From NCBI RefSeq assembly GCF_013141865.1, contig NZ_RCST01000001.1, positions 372,001-436,000 of the forward strand: a stretch of DNA of 64,000 nucleotides, written 5' to 3'. The notes below the pieces were generated by a model. It made no database searches. It saw only the letters and a list, made by a program, of their open reading frames with translations, and had not been told where the DNA came from. How positions within the stretch are numbered: the first letter of the stretch is position 1; each line of letters opens with the position of its first letter. Below, piece after piece: positions 35,998 through 46,232 of this stretch. This DNA comes from Methylomonas sp. ZR1 (GTDB lineage Bacteria > Pseudomonadota > Gammaproteobacteria > Methylococcales > Methylomonadaceae). The translations under genes and the position numbers were made by a program.

Positions 35998-37586
35998 GAT
36001 TTTGCTAAATAGTTATCGATGTCTTGTTTGGAAAAGCCAATTTTTTTCGCGACCCGGTCGGCGTGGCTGACTCTGGAAATGCCGGCGATCAATTTAAAAG
36101 TCGGCAAGTCGTCGGCAAATTCCACTTGTTTAGGCACGGCGATTTTTCGTTTCACGAACTCATCCACCAATTGATGGTTGTGGGTAATCAAAATAGTACT
36201 GTTACCTTTGCGGTAAAAACCGTCCAGCACGTCGATAGACGACTGCATCTTCTCTTCAAAAGTAGTGCCTTCCGCCATTTCGTCAAGCACCACCAAGCTT
36301 TTTGCGCTGCTGGCCAAGAAAATATCGCGGGTACGTTTCAATTCCGTACCGAAGCGGCCTTCGCCGTCATCGAGATGGCTGATCTCCGGGCATTGATAGA
36401 AAATGCGGTCCGCCACGCTTAAATTGGCGGCCTGAGCCGGCACGAAACAACCGATCTGCGCCAACAATTGAATTTGCGTGATGGTTTTGCAAAATGCGGT
36501 TTTGCCGCCGCTGTTGGGGCCGGTCACGCACACCAGACGTTCGTCGTCCATGCTGAAATCGTTGCCGACGTAGGCGGGATTTTTCTGGCCCAGTACCGGG
36601 TTTTTCGCAGCGACTAATTTGATATTGTGACGTTCGCCGGCGTTCAGTTCTGGCAGCACCATTTCGCTGCCGAAGTCTTCGGCGTATTTAATAAAAGCCA
36701 ATAACTCATCCAACTGTCCCAGGCCGTCCAGCATATCGCCGAGCGCCTGCGAATTTTTATAAATGTTACGCAGGGGTATGATGCAGTTGTCTCTATCGTA
36801 GCCGCCAATGACCGGAATATAAGCTAAGGCTAAGGGCAGGAAAAACACCGAAGCCACCGACAAACCGTCACGGGTGACCTGGAACATATCGGTTGGGAAA
36901 ATCTGCATCAAGCCCCAGATGGCGGCGATCAGTAGAGCGATCAACATCGGTTTGAACAGGGTGGGGCGGAAAATCGTCGCCGGTGAGAAGGAGTTTTTGC
37001 GCTCTTCTTTGCTTTGCAGGCCTTTTTCGCTGTTGTAAACCGGGCCGACCATCAACGAATATTCGTTACTGTGCGAAAAATTGCCGATTTTCTCGAAGAC
37101 GCTTTGCAGATAAGGGCTTTGCGGCTTGCCGGAGTTGTAGATCGCACCGACCAGATTCAAGACCACGCGCACACCACGCACGTATTGTTTGTAGCCGTAA
37201 CCTTCGATTTGATTATCCTCTCGAGCCGTGCCGAAACCGCCGAGAAACTCGCCGAACAATAACAAGTAAAGCCGGTTTTCCGAAGCGGCGGCATTGGCGA
37301 TAATGTTTTCCACATTGGCGCGCACATCGGGGTTGTCTTGAATTTCCCGCACTGCGGCTTGTTTGGCGGCTATCGCCTCCAGATTATCCAAGGGTTGGCT
37401 TAGCGAACGATACAGCACCGATTTACCGGCGGTGGTGCTGGCGTAGTTGACGTAATCGAACAATTCGTCCACTTCTATGGTGTTAAACGCGCCTTGGTCG
37501 ATGACGCCTTCACCGGTGGGCAAGGGGTGGCTCGAGCGCACTGTCGGCCATTCGTCGTTCCAGCTTTGTAAGATGTTTTGTTGCAT
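35994..37586 (-). CDS. MutS-related ATPase with membrane segments (no mismatch-recognition domain)
   Basis: The 530-residue product has only the core and ATPase part of MutS: an N-terminal helical region ([20 protein letters not shown]), two hydrophobic segments near the middle ([18 protein letters not shown] and [17 protein letters not shown]), Walker [10 protein letters not shown] and Walker [15 protein letters not shown] with [13 protein letters not shown]. The mismatch-binding domain is absent, so it is not MutS1. Such MutS-like membrane proteins are known but their function is not established. It is translationally coupled to purT. Confidence 0.85.
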   Translation of the reverse strand: MQQNILQSWNDEWPTVRSSHPLPTGEGVIDQGAFNTIEVDELFDYVNYASTTAGKSVLYRSLSQPLDNLEAIAAKQAAVREIQDNPDVRANVENIIANAAASENRLYLLLFGEFLGGFGTAREDNQIEGYGYKQYVRGVRVVLNLVGAIYNSGKPQSPYLQSVFEKIGNFSHSNEYSLMVGPVYNSEKGLQSKEERKNSFSPATIFRPTLFKPMLIALLIAAIWGLMQIFPTDMFQVTRDGLSVASVFFLPLALAYIPVIGGYDRDNCIIPLRNIYKNSQALGDMLDGLGQLDELLAFIKYAEDFGSEMVLPELNAGERHNIKLVAAKNPVLGQKNPAYVGNDFSMDDERLVCVTGPNSGGKTAFCKTITQIQLLAQIGCFVPAQAANLSVADRIFYQCPEISHLDDGEGRFGTELKRTRDIFLASSAKSLVVLDEMAEGTTFEEKMQSSIDVLDGFYRKGNSTILITHNHQLVDEFVKRKIAVPKQVEFADDLPTFKLIAGISRVSHADRVAKKIGFSKQDIDNYLAKS

Positions 37587-37619
37587 ATTACCCCCGGTTT
37601 TTTAGTGGCCGCGCTTTAT

Positions 37620-38603
37620 TTAGTGCACGGTTTTAATTAAATCAAGCATCACCTCGACATGAGCGTCGCTGTCGTTTAAACACGGAATATAACGATACGT
37701 CTCGCCACCGGCTTCCAGAAATATCTCTTGGTTGGCGATAGCGATCTCTTCCAGCGTTTCCAGACAGTCTACCGAGAATCCCGGACAAATCACGTCCACG
37801 TGCTTGATGCCTTGTTGCGGTAATTCCTGCAAGACTTCCACGCAATAAGGCTTCAACCACTCGGCCTTGCCGAAGCGCGATTGAAATACCAATTTCCATT
37901 GTTGGTCTTTGAGGCCTAATTGCTCGGCGAGCAGGCGGCCGGTGGTTTGGCATTGATAGAAATAGGGGTCGCCCCATTCGGTCAGTTTGGCCGGTAAGCC
38001 GTGAAATGACAGCAACAGCAATTCCGCTTGGCCGTTGGCTTGCCAATGCTGGCGTACCGATTGCGCCAGGGCTTCGATGTAACTGGGGTGTTCATGAAAG
38101 TCGCTGATGAAGTGCAGGCCGGGCATGTGCCGCCAACTGACAAATTCCTCGGCCACCACATCGAAAATCGAGGCGGTCGTGGTGGAGGAATATTGTGGAT
38201 AGAGCGGCAGGATAACGATTTCGTGGACACCTTGCTTCTGAAAGTTTTGCAATTTTTCCCGCAAGGCCGGTTTGCCGTAGCGCATCGCGCAATCAATGAT
38301 TAAATCGGCGTCGTCTACACCGGTAAAACCTTGCAATTTGGCGGTCAGCTTTTCGGTGAATACGATCAAGGGCGAGCCTTGCTCGGTCCAGATCGATTGA
38401 TAGGCATGCGCCGATTTTTTAGGGCGAAACGGCAGCACGAACAAATTCAGGATCAGCCACCACAAGGGCCTGGGCAGATTGACCACCCGCGGGTCGCCGA
38501 GAAATTCGCGCAGGAAGCGGCGTACGTCGCCGGTTTTTGGGGAGGCGGGCGAGCCCAGATTGACCAGTAACACCCCGATCTTTTTTTGGCCGGTTTCAGT
38601 CAT
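37620..38603 (-). CDS. hemH: Ferrochelatase HemH
   Basis: HemH inserts iron into protoporphyrin IX, the last step of haem synthesis. From ATG 38603 it has 327 residues: KKIGVLLVNLGSPASPKTG, VRRFLREFLGDPRVV, FSFHGLPAKL-type LLSFHGLPAK with the catalytic His, and VICPGFSVDCLETLEEI. It starts 2 bp after folE stops, suggesting coupling. Confidence 0.96.
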   Translation of the reverse strand: MTETGQKKIGVLLVNLGSPASPKTGDVRRFLREFLGDPRVVNLPRPLWWLILNLFVLPFRPKKSAHAYQSIWTEQGSPLIVFTEKLTAKLQGFTGVDDADLIIDCAMRYGKPALREKLQNFQKQGVHEIVILPLYPQYSSTTTASIFDVVAEEFVSWRHMPGLHFISDFHEHPSYIEALAQSVRQHWQANGQAELLLLSFHGLPAKLTEWGDPYFYQCQTTGRLLAEQLGLKDQQWKLVFQSRFGKAEWLKPYCVEVLQELPQQGIKHVDVICPGFSVDCLETLEEIAIANQEIFLEAGGETYRYIPCLNDSDAHVEVMLDLIKTVH

Positions 38604-38605
38604 GG

Positions 38606-39151
38606 TTACTTGCGATTGATCAGGTTCAGGAATTCGGAACGGGTGCTTATTTCTTCTCTGAAGATACCCAGCATGACCGATGTGGTCATCACCGAGTTTT
38701 GTTTTTCCACGCCGCGCATCATCATGCACAAGTGCTTGGCTTCGATGACTACCGCTACGCCGCGGGCGTCGATGGCGGTTTCCACCGCTTTGGCGATTTG
38801 CCGAGTCAATTGTTCTTGAATTTGCAGCCGCCGACCGTACATATCAACGATACGGGCCAGTTTGGACAAACCCAAGACTTTGCCTTTAGGCAAATAACCG
38901 ATGTGGCATTTGCCAATAAAGGGCAATAAATGATGCTCGCACAAAGAGTAAAGCTCGATGTCTTTTACGATCACCATGTCTTCGGTATCGGCTTCAAATA
39001 TCGCGCCGTTCAATACCTCTTCCAGGGTTTTTTCGTAACCGTTATTCAGGAATTTGAAGGCTTTAGCGGCACGTTTAGGCGTGTCCCGCAAACCTTCCCG
39101 ATTCACATCTTCGCCTATTGCTTGAATGATTTTGGAGAAATATTCTTCCAT
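38606..39151 (-). CDS. folE: GTP cyclohydrolase I
   Basis: FolE converts GTP to dihydroneopterin triphosphate for folate synthesis. The 181-residue product has the zinc and active-site motif [19 protein letters not shown] and the [10 protein letters not shown] helix. The N-terminal [11 protein letters not shown] is typical. Confidence 0.97.
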   Translation of the reverse strand: MEEYFSKIIQAIGEDVNREGLRDTPKRAAKAFKFLNNGYEKTLEEVLNGAIFEADTEDMVIVKDIELYSLCEHHLLPFIGKCHIGYLPKGKVLGLSKLARIVDMYGRRLQIQEQLTRQIAKAVETAIDARGVAVVIEAKHLCMMMRGVEKQNSVMTTSVMLGIFREEISTRSEFLNLINRK

Positions 39152-39190
39152 TGCCGCCCTCGAGTAAAAAAATGTCGTGAGTATACAGCA

Positions 39191-40195
39191 TCAAACTGTA
39201 AATTCTAAGGCGTCCAAAACCACCTGGCTACCGGCGCCAAAACGGGTGGCGTTTTCGCTGAGATGGCGGCGCCAGGCCCGCGCGCCATCGACCCCATGAA
39301 ACAGCCCTAGCATGTGTCGGGTGATGCAATGCAGTCTCACGCCTTGTTGTAATTGCTGCTCTATATAAGGCAACAGGGCTAATACCGTTTCTTGCCGCGA
39401 CGGGATGGAATGCTCGTCGTTAAACAAGCGCCGGTCTACTTCTGCTAGTAGATAGGGATTGTGATAAACCTCCCGGCCTAGCATGACGCCGTCAAGTTGC
39501 TCTAATAAATGGAGCGAGCTATCCAAGGATTCGATGCCGCCGTTGATAACAATATTGAGCATCGGAAAATCGTGTTTCAATTGCAACACCACGTCATAAC
39601 GTAGCGGCGGTACGTCGCGATTTTGCTTGGGTGAAAGCCCTGATAGCCAAGCTTTGCGGGCGTGCACGATAAAGGTCTCGCAACCGGCCGCCGCTACAGT
39701 GCTTATGAAGTGTGTCAGTTCTGCGTAAGAATCGCGATCATCGATACCAATCCGCGATTTCACCGTCACCGGCATCAATACTGCTTCCCGCATTGCCGCT
39801 ACGCATTCGGCGACCAGTTCGGGTTCTGCCATTAAGCAGGCGCCGAAGCGGCCATTTTGCACGCGATCACTGGGACAGCCGACGTTTAAATTGATCTCGT
39901 CGTAACCATAGTCGGCGGCAATTTTGGCGCATTCCGCTAAATCGGCTGGATTGCTGCCGCCTAGCTGTAAAGCCAGTGGGTGTTCCTCTGAGCTGAACTG
40001 TAAATGCCGGTCGCGGTTGCCGTGCAAGATGGCGCCGGTGGTGACCATTTCCGTGTATAGCAAGGCATGGTGGGATAAAGTACGGTGGAAATACCGACAG
40101 TGTCGGTCAGTCCAATCCAGCATGGGGGCGACTGAGAATCTGTAGGTTAGGTGTTTGTCAGCTTGGGAGGGGGGATGGTCGCGGTCAGCGGTCAT
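39191..40195 (-). CDS. dusA: tRNA-dihydrouridine synthase A
   Basis: DusA is an FMN enzyme that reduces uridine in the tRNA D-loop. From ATG 40195 it has 334 residues, with the DusA N-terminus [20 protein letters not shown], the catalytic Cys in [29 protein letters not shown] and NGGIESLD. The frame opens 26 codons earlier, but 334 residues fits the family. About 39 bp separate it from folE. Confidence 0.94.
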   Translation of the reverse strand: MTADRDHPPSQADKHLTYRFSVAPMLDWTDRHCRYFHRTLSHHALLYTEMVTTGAILHGNRDRHLQFSSEEHPLALQLGGSNPADLAECAKIAADYGYDEINLNVGCPSDRVQNGRFGACLMAEPELVAECVAAMREAVLMPVTVKSRIGIDDRDSYAELTHFISTVAAAGCETFIVHARKAWLSGLSPKQNRDVPPLRYDVVLQLKHDFPMLNIVINGGIESLDSSLHLLEQLDGVMLGREVYHNPYLLAEVDRRLFNDEHSIPSRQETVLALLPYIEQQLQQGVRLHCITRHMLGLFHGVDGARAWRRHLSENATRFGAGSQVVLDALEFTV

Positions 40196-40324
40196 GGGTG
40201 GTTCTGGTGGTTGGGAATCAGGATTCAAATTGGTGAGTTTATTATACTTTGCCGGGCTGAATAAAAACCGCAATAGGAAATCAGCCCGTGCTGAAGGCTG
40301 AAGCAGGAAGGCGATAGGAGAATA

Positions 40325-40444
40325 TCAGTCTGCTTTATCGGCGTAGTTGGTCAGTTCTTTAAACCAACGCGGCCTGAAAATCACTAGGTATAAACCGATG
40401 CTGCTGGTAATCGGGATGGGGCTGACACTAAACAGCATAAACAC
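40325..40444 (-). CDS. Possible very small membrane protein, start unclear
   Basis: On the minus strand a frame reads VFMLFSVSPIPITSSIGLY, LVIFRPRWFKEL and TNYADKAD and then stops at 40325. The hydrophobic segment plus a Phe-Arg-Pro-Arg-Trp-Phe motif and charged tail looks like a genuine small inner-membrane protein. The frame is open back to a TAG but has only GTG 40444 or ATG 40438 as starts, giving 37-39 residues. It may instead be the 3' remnant of a longer gene. The function is unknown. Confidence 0.4.
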   Translation of the reverse strand: MFMLFSVSPIPITSSIGLYLVIFRPRWFKELTNYADKAD

Positions 40445-40673
40445 GACAAAGACAATCGCACAGTTGATTCTGCTCAGGCTTGTCGGATGCGTATTGGCCC
40501 GCTGCTATCAGATGAAGCTAAAAGTTAACAACTTGCATCTAAATGTTGCAGATAGATCAAAAAAAGCCTTGGTGCCGTGTTGACGTCGCCTTGACGAGTG
40601 ACTTGGGATTCGGGATGGCTATCTGGGTTGTCCGCGCGGACGATTCAAAATTATACGGATTGCCGAAAAACAC

Positions 40674-40982
40674 TCATTTGTATTGTTTGCTAGCTTTGTT
40701 TTCGGCCAGGCTTCCAACGCATTTACTGTAAGTTTGTTTGTTATGAAACTGATGGAGCGAATTGCTAACCGGCTGGACCAACGCACGAGTGCCGGGTTTT
40801 AGAGGGCGGGAGGCAAGTGCGTTAATCGTTTCCATGCTCCCTATGCATTGCTTGGGTTTTGGCATGGTTGCGGCGGGGGCGTTTTGGGTGGCCAGAAATA
40901 CGCCGATTATGATCAGTACGAAGCTTATGCCGCAGCGCTTTAATTCGCGTATACAAGTTTTCAGGATGTCTTCGGAATTCAT
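40674..40982 (-). CDS. Small single-pass membrane protein of unknown function
   Basis: From ATG 40982, with an ideal AAGGAG at 7 nt, the product is 102 residues. It has a short cytoplasmic helix (MNSEDILKTCIRELKRCG), one membrane segment (ISFVLIIIGVFLATQ) and a basic extracytoplasmic tail with two cysteines (KQCIGS, SKCVGS). No homologue is recognised. Confidence 0.6.
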   Translation of the reverse strand: MNSEDILKTCIRELKRCGISFVLIIIGVFLATQNAPAATMPKPKQCIGSMETINALASRPLKPGTRALVQPVSNSLHQFHNKQTYSKCVGSLAENKASKQYK

Positions 40983-41186
40983 AGTTTGTCTCCTTATGTT
41001 GGGGTTATAAAAACTTAGCGAGCTGATGCGCATGTTTCAGGTATTCGCGCCAATCGTTTCGCTGTGGGCAGCTAAGGCGCTGAATAACGACGCCATTTCG
41101 CGATCCGGTTGAACGTGGCCTCAAGCCTACGATGGTTATCGGCAAACTTTCATTGTGGCGCGGCCAGCCTTATAACAAAGCCATGC

Positions 41187-41375
41187 TTAAACCAATCTGA
41201 AGTGAATTTTTGCCACGCGGTTTTTTGTATGTATTTCTTGGTGAATTTCCAGTGCTTCACTACGCATCTGGGCGCAAAATGCACAGAGGCCTTCGTGGGC
41301 GGTATGTGACTTTTCATGGGCTGACAATAAGTCGCCGCACCTTTTGCAACGAGTAATCTGCTGGAGTGTTTTCAT
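41187..41375 (-). CDS. Small zinc-ribbon-like protein
   Basis: The 62-residue product starts at ATG 41375 behind GAGGTG. It has two CxxC knuckles, CKRCG and CAFCA, 23 residues apart, with several histidines between them, consistent with one bound zinc. It is followed by a helix rich in Glu and His. No family assignment can be made beyond the zinc-ribbon-like pattern. Confidence 0.55.
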   Translation of the reverse strand: MKTLQQITRCKRCGDLLSAHEKSHTAHEGLCAFCAQMRSEALEIHQEIHTKNRVAKIHFRLV

Positions 41376-41614
41376 GGTGATCACCTCGTAATCCGAATAT
41401 CTGAAAATAATGCGCTATGGGTTTGTTGGGTATTCCGCTCTTCGTCATTGCAGAGCTACTTTATGTAGCGCAAAACCAATGCCACTACAAAACCGCGTGC
41501 ACCTTAATTATTCTAAGTAATTGTTTATGCATTATTTTATGAGCTGGCAATGCTGGAAAACAGTGAAAAAATGCACAAGAAATTGTTGATTTCAGCACTA
41601 AATATCGTATCGCT

Positions 41615-41628
41615 TACGAAATGTCGTA
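41615..41628. promoter_or_regulatory. Dyad site 1 upstream of the 41924 operon
   Basis: TACGAAATGTCGTA is a symmetric site (TACGA/TCGTA). It shares the core ACGAAATRTCGT with the dyad at 41837 and lies about 300 bp before the first start codon, a distance usual for enhancer sites of NtrC-class activators. The remainder of 41385-41923 holds no gene that I can support. Confidence 0.4.
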
Positions 41629-41836
41629 CAAGGTGTCAGCGCCAGTCGATGATGCAGGGGCGTTAGACGCTTTTGCAGGTTTAAAGTTGGTATGAATTTT
41701 TAGGTTAATGGCTGTCGCTACAGGGGTATCTCCAGCGCTGGCTTGAAGATTTGTAATTGGCGGGCAAATGCGGGTTTAATCAAATCTACCTCTGTCTTGA
41801 ATGATGCTGCTCAGGTGTTTGATCTGCACTTAAGTT

Positions 41837-41854
41837 TTGACGAAATATCGTCAA
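41837..41854. promoter_or_regulatory. Dyad site 2 upstream of the 41924 operon
   Basis: TTGACGAAATATCGTCAA is a perfect dyad with 7-bp arms around AATA, 70 bp before the start codon. Together with the site at 41615 it suggests repeated binding by one dimeric regulator, possibly the activator encoded at the end of the operon. I did not find a convincing -24/-12 promoter between the site and the gene. Confidence 0.45.
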
Positions 41855-41923
41855 CCATTCAAAAATATGTGATACATTTCGCTTTAAACGTATCGGGAGA
41901 ATATTCCCAATTAACTAGGTAGT

Positions 41924-43090
41924 ATGAGTGTGCTACCGATGAAATGCTTGAGAGTCCGCATGCGGCAACGATACTATCCGGCCATATTCAAAACGCTAAA
42001 CGCTGCTATCGTTTCCTATGTCTGCGCACTCGCAGCCATAGTGCCTGCCTCTGTAGTTGCCGGGGGTCATATGGGACATATGCCCAGCCATGGCACCACC
42101 GGACTGCCGGGTGATTTGTTATTGTTTCCGGCTGTGACCGGCATCGAACGTTTCGATCAAGAACCGCAGAAAAAACTCAGTACAGGTGACGTTATCCCCG
42201 AGATTAACGTGTTTTACACCACCGACTATCAGCGCTTCCGCTTTCTCGGCGAATGGCTGGTCAGCACCAAAACCCATAATCTGGAACGCTTTCAATTAGG
42301 CATGCATGTCGGCGACGAAGCCACGCTGTGGTTGGGGCGCTTTCATAACCCGATCGGCTATTGGAACATGCAGTTCCACCACGGCGCGTTTCTGCAAACC
42401 ACGATCAGCAGGCCCGGTATTATGGCTTTCGAAACGGCGGGAGGCGTGATTCCCAATCATTTGACCGGGTTTTTATGGGAAGGTGTCCACGATCTGGGTG
42501 AGGGCGGCTTGTATTACACAGTTGGCGCTGGTGCGGGCCCGCAAATTAATAAAGGTTTGGAAGCGTTCAATCTGGTGGAGCCGGGAGGTTCCCGCCGGCC
42601 TGGTGTGTCGTTTCGGTTGGGCTACCAACCTATCAGCTATGGGGTAGACGAATTCGGCATTTCCGGGGCCTACAATCAAATTCATTCCGACGAACTGGCC
42701 GTTAAAAACGTTAATCAGTTCGTCGCCAGTGCCTATGCCGCTAAGCAAATCCAATCGCTAAGGCTATTAAGCGAAATTGTCTATGTGAATAATACCTTGG
42801 AAAGCCCGTTGGGCGGCAAAACTTACGACGATTTTCTCAGCGCTTACGGGCAAGTGGAATGGGACCTCAATCCGGCCTGGACTGTGGTCGGGCGCGTAGA
42901 AGGCACTTTTGGCGGTAGGGACGATCCCTACCTGGCGATGTTTCCTAAGTATGTCGAGGACAGGTTTCTCGGTGGCATACGCTATAAACTCAACCACACG
43001 AATGCCCTAAAGCTAGAAGCCTCCCGCGATCATTTGCGCGACGATCATTTCGGGCAAGTGATGTTTCAATGGAGCGCGGTGTTCCCATGA
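41924..43090 (+). CDS. Outer-membrane-type protein at the head of a sensory operon
   Basis: The 388-residue product has an N-terminal leader (VSYVCALAAIVPASVVAGG), a His/Met-rich start of the mature part (GGHMGHMPSHG), and then repeating amphipathic strands such as YQRFRFLGEWLVSTKTHNLE and WDLNPAWTVVGRVEGTFGG, ending in GQVMFQWSAVFP. This looks like a beta-barrel. The substrate is unknown; the His/Met cluster could bind metal. The ATG at 41924 has only a weak ribosome site, so ATG 41939 is an alternative. It overlaps the next gene by 4 bp. Confidence 0.75.
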   Translation: MSVLPMKCLRVRMRQRYYPAIFKTLNAAIVSYVCALAAIVPASVVAGGHMGHMPSHGTTGLPGDLLLFPAVTGIERFDQEPQKKLSTGDVIPEINVFYTTDYQRFRFLGEWLVSTKTHNLERFQLGMHVGDEATLWLGRFHNPIGYWNMQFHHGAFLQTTISRPGIMAFETAGGVIPNHLTGFLWEGVHDLGEGGLYYTVGAGAGPQINKGLEAFNLVEPGGSRRPGVSFRLGYQPISYGVDEFGISGAYNQIHSDELAVKNVNQFVASAYAAKQIQSLRLLSEIVYVNNTLESPLGGKTYDDFLSAYGQVEWDLNPAWTVVGRVEGTFGGRDDPYLAMFPKYVEDRFLGGIRYKLNHTNALKLEASRDHLRDDHFGQVMFQWSAVFP

Positions 43091-43545
43091 AGCTGCTGCG
43101 CGGTCTTTGCATCATTGTTTTGCTATTGCTGCTTGGAGCGCAGAGCCTATGGGCTATCACTCGCCATTCTCTGGTATTGGCCACCAGCGCCAACTCGTCG
43201 ATGCCGGCTCTAACCGTGCAAGAAGCCAGAAAATTGTTCTTGGGCGTGCCGCTGGAGAAGGGCGGCGAACACCCCGTGCCCTTATTGAATATCAGCGATC
43301 CGTTAATTTTCGAAGTATTTCTGCAAAAAGTGGCTTTCATGTCGGCTAATGCCTATGAAAGTCAAACCATATCAGTGGTTTTCCGCCTCGGCGGTAAGCG
43401 TCCGGAGAGTTTTAACGATCTGAAGAGCTTGGTCGATACGCTGCAACAAAATCCGGGTACGGTGACCTATTTGTGGGAAGATCAAGTCCGGGCCAATCAA
43501 GGCCTGAAAGCGGTTAACGTGTTATGGCAGGGAGCCCTGGAATGA
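43087..43545 (+). CDS. Small periplasmic PBP-like (PstS-like) protein
   Basis: The 152-residue exported protein has a signal peptide (LCIIVLLLLLGAQSLWA) and ALTVQEARKLFLGVPLEKGG, a motif shared with truncated phosphate-binding-like proteins encoded beside sensor kinases. It may serve as the ligand-binding partner of the kinase that follows. Start and stop codons overlap with both neighbours (ATGA), so the operon is tightly coupled. Confidence 0.75.
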   Translation: MKLLRGLCIIVLLLLLGAQSLWAITRHSLVLATSANSSMPALTVQEARKLFLGVPLEKGGEHPVPLLNISDPLIFEVFLQKVAFMSANAYESQTISVVFRLGGKRPESFNDLKSLVDTLQQNPGTVTYLWEDQVRANQGLKAVNVLWQGALE

Positions 43546-46190
43546 GTCGGTTTTTTCATAGTTTTAACGGCCGAATGATTCTGGCGGTTGTCGGCATTCA
43601 TTTACTGCTGGTGCCGGTGTTGTTGTTCGGCATTTATCGGGTAATCAAACCCAGTCTGGAAGCGCAGTTTGTCAATTACGTCCGCTCCGATGCCTTGCTG
43701 TTCAGTAATCTGGTGACACCGCGCCTGCAACACAGTAAGGCCGGCGAATTGCAAGGCTTGTTAGGGGAGTTTCTGTTGAATGGCCGTTTGGCGTTTGCGG
43801 AAATCGCCACCGAGCGCGGCAATATTCGCGCCGACATCGAACTGAACGCCCAGCAGCAATTTCAGGAAGATTTTTTCTTCGGCGAGCACGACGACGATAT
43901 TTATTTTCTAGCGGTGCCGATTTTGAATCCTGAAGACGGCTCGTTGGCGATGCTAAGGCTGGGTTACGACGAGCGGCAGATTCAACGCGACATTGCCACG
44001 ATCTATCAGCGTAGCGCCTATTTTGTCGCGGTTTACATGGGCTTGACGCTGCTGGTGGTGGGATTGTTCGGGCGCAAACTGGTTATGCCGCTGGAACGTT
44101 TACGCGACGAAGCCGAACAAATCGCCGCCGGCAATCACACCGGGCAATTTAATTCCGGCACCAAAATTACCGAAGTAGCGGCGTTGGCCGAGCATCTGGA
44201 AAAAATGCGCCAAGCCTTGCTGTCCGCCCGCGACGCGGCATTGCAGGCCGCCGGCGCGAAGAGCGAGTTTCTGGCTAATATGAGCCATGAAATCCGCACG
44301 CCGATGAACGGCATCATCGGCATGATAGGCTTGGCCTTGCGCACCGAACTCACCCCGCAGCAGCGCGAGTTTCTGGGGATGGCGAACAGCTCGGCGGATG
44401 CTTTGCTGCGCATCGTCAATGACATTCTGGATTTCTCCAAGATTGAGGCGCGTAAGCTCGAACTCGATCATGCACCGTTCAAAGTCCGCGAAAGCCTCGG
44501 CGACACCTTAAAGCTGCTGGCCGGCCATGCCCATGAAAAAGATCTGGAGTTGATGTTGCGCATCGACCCGGAAACCCCGGACGATTTGCTGGGCGACGTC
44601 GGGCGCTTGAATCAAGTCATCATTAACCTGGTTGGAAACGCGATTAAGTTTACCCAGCACGGCGAAATCGTGGTGCAAGTCAAACCGGAATCGGTCGATG
44701 AAAACAAGGTTTGTTTGCAGATTGCGGTCAGCGACACCGGTATCGGTATTTCCCCCGATAAACAACAGCTTATTTTCGAAGCCTTCGCGCAAATAGACGC
44801 ATCCTCCACGCGCAAATTCGGCGGCACCGGCCTGGGTTTGTCGATTTCTTCTCGCCTCGTCGAATTGATGGGCGGGCATTTGTCATTGGAAAGCGAAGAA
44901 CATAAAGGCAGCACTTTTTTCTTTACCGCCGTGTTTGACCGGCACACTAAAAGCGAGGCCGACGCGCCATTTCAGCCACTGATAGACGTGAAAAATCTAC
45001 CGGTGTTGATCGTCGACGACAATGCCATCAATTTACGGGTGTTCTCGGAAATCTTGAGCCATTGGGGCATGCGGCCCACCACGGTGGATAGCGGCGAGGC
45101 GGCCATTACCGCATTGAAGAGTATGGCGGAAACCGGCGAAGCCTACGCTTTGATTTTACTCGATGCGATGATGCCGATCATGGACGGCTTTATGGTAGCG
45201 CAAGCCATCAGAGAGGATCAACGCTTCGAGCCGGTAACCATCATGATGTTGTCGTCTGCCGACCGGCCGGACGATTGCGAACGCTGCCACGATTTGGGCA
45301 TCAATTTGTACGTGCGTAAACCGGTCAAACATTCGGAATTGTGGAATGCCATTCAATCGGCGTTGGGTAAATCCGCTAAAGCCGCAGAAGCCGCGTTGAC
45401 AGTATTGGCCGAGCCGCCGCGTAAATTAAGAATTTTGTTGGCGGAAGATAATCCGGTTAACCAATACATGGCGGTGGTGTTGCTGGAAGAGCGCGGCCAC
45501 ACCGTGAAGGTGGCCAACAACGGCCAGGAGGTGCTGGATATATTGGCTACCGATATTTTGTTCGATTTGATCTTAATGGACGTGCAGATGCCGGTAATGG
45601 ATGGTTTTCAGGCTACCGAAGCGATTCGGGCCAGCGAGCGCGAGACCGGTAAACATATGCGGATTATCGCGATGACCGCACACGCCTTGAAAGGTGATAG
45701 GGAACGCTGTTTAGCCGTTGGTATGGACGATTACATCGCCAAACCCGTGCAGGAGCAGGATTTGTTGGCAATGGTGGAGTGTTGGAATATGGCGGGAACA
45801 GAACAAGCGGATAAGCACAGCATGGCGTCGGCGCTGTTGGCTGAGCCGGCGCTGGATTGGCAACAAGCCTTAAGCCGGGTGCGCGGTAGACAGCAGATGT
45901 TGTGCAAAATGATGACTTTATTTCAGGAACAGTCAGCGCCGCTGCTGAATGACATGGCCGATGCGATACAGCGTCAGGATGCCGAATTGTTACGGCTATC
46001 CGCACATACCCTGAAAAGCTCGGCTAACAGTATCGGCGCCTTCCCGTTCGGCAAGATAGCCCAGCAGCTGGAGACGATGGGCCACGAGGCGGCCTTTACT
46101 GATGCGGCCGCCAGTTACGAGTTACTGCAACAAGCCAGCATTCGGCTGGAGCCGGCTATTCAGGAATATTTGCACGAGTTTCAGGAATGA
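43542..46190 (+). CDS. Hybrid sensor histidine kinase (HAMP-HisKA-HATPase-REC-REC-HPt)
   Basis: The 882-residue product has a membrane segment near the start (ILAVVGIHLLLVPVLLFGI), a ~130-residue periplasmic sensor region, a second membrane segment (VAVYMGLTLLVVGLFG), HAMP, HisKA with SEFLANMSHEIRTPMNGIIG, HATPase (GGTGLGLSISSRLVELMGG), a first receiver (VLIVDDNAINLRVF), a second receiver (LILMDVQMPVMDGFQ), and a C-terminal HPt with LRLSAHTLKSSANSIGA. This is the BarA/ArcB-like multistep phosphorelay layout. The likely final acceptor is the adjacent NtrC-class regulator. Confidence 0.93.
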   Translation: MSRFFHSFNGRMILAVVGIHLLLVPVLLFGIYRVIKPSLEAQFVNYVRSDALLFSNLVTPRLQHSKAGELQGLLGEFLLNGRLAFAEIATERGNIRADIELNAQQQFQEDFFFGEHDDDIYFLAVPILNPEDGSLAMLRLGYDERQIQRDIATIYQRSAYFVAVYMGLTLLVVGLFGRKLVMPLERLRDEAEQIAAGNHTGQFNSGTKITEVAALAEHLEKMRQALLSARDAALQAAGAKSEFLANMSHEIRTPMNGIIGMIGLALRTELTPQQREFLGMANSSADALLRIVNDILDFSKIEARKLELDHAPFKVRESLGDTLKLLAGHAHEKDLELMLRIDPETPDDLLGDVGRLNQVIINLVGNAIKFTQHGEIVVQVKPESVDENKVCLQIAVSDTGIGISPDKQQLIFEAFAQIDASSTRKFGGTGLGLSISSRLVELMGGHLSLESEEHKGSTFFFTAVFDRHTKSEADAPFQPLIDVKNLPVLIVDDNAINLRVFSEILSHWGMRPTTVDSGEAAITALKSMAETGEAYALILLDAMMPIMDGFMVAQAIREDQRFEPVTIMMLSSADRPDDCERCHDLGINLYVRKPVKHSELWNAIQSALGKSAKAAEAALTVLAEPPRKLRILLAEDNPVNQYMAVVLLEERGHTVKVANNGQEVLDILATDILFDLILMDVQMPVMDGFQATEAIRASERETGKHMRIIAMTAHALKGDRERCLAVGMDDYIAKPVQEQDLLAMVECWNMAGTEQADKHSMASALLAEPALDWQQALSRVRGRQQMLCKMMTLFQEQSAPLLNDMADAIQRQDAELLRLSAHTLKSSANSIGAFPFGKIAQQLETMGHEAAFTDAAASYELLQQASIRLEPAIQEYLHEFQE

Positions 46191-46232
46191 TGCTGCCGCC
46201 GGTGGTTGGGATAGGTTAAGAAGGAGATAGGC

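Noticed and set aside
40347..40583. 78-codon plus-strand frame in the dusA-distal intergenic region
   Set aside because: It lacks a ribosome binding site and overlaps the more protein-like minus-strand frame at 40325-40444.
41738..41770. Sigma-54 promoter upstream of the 41924 operon
   Set aside because: Candidates such as CTGGCTTGAAGATTTGTA lack the -12 GC or have the wrong spacing between GG and GC.
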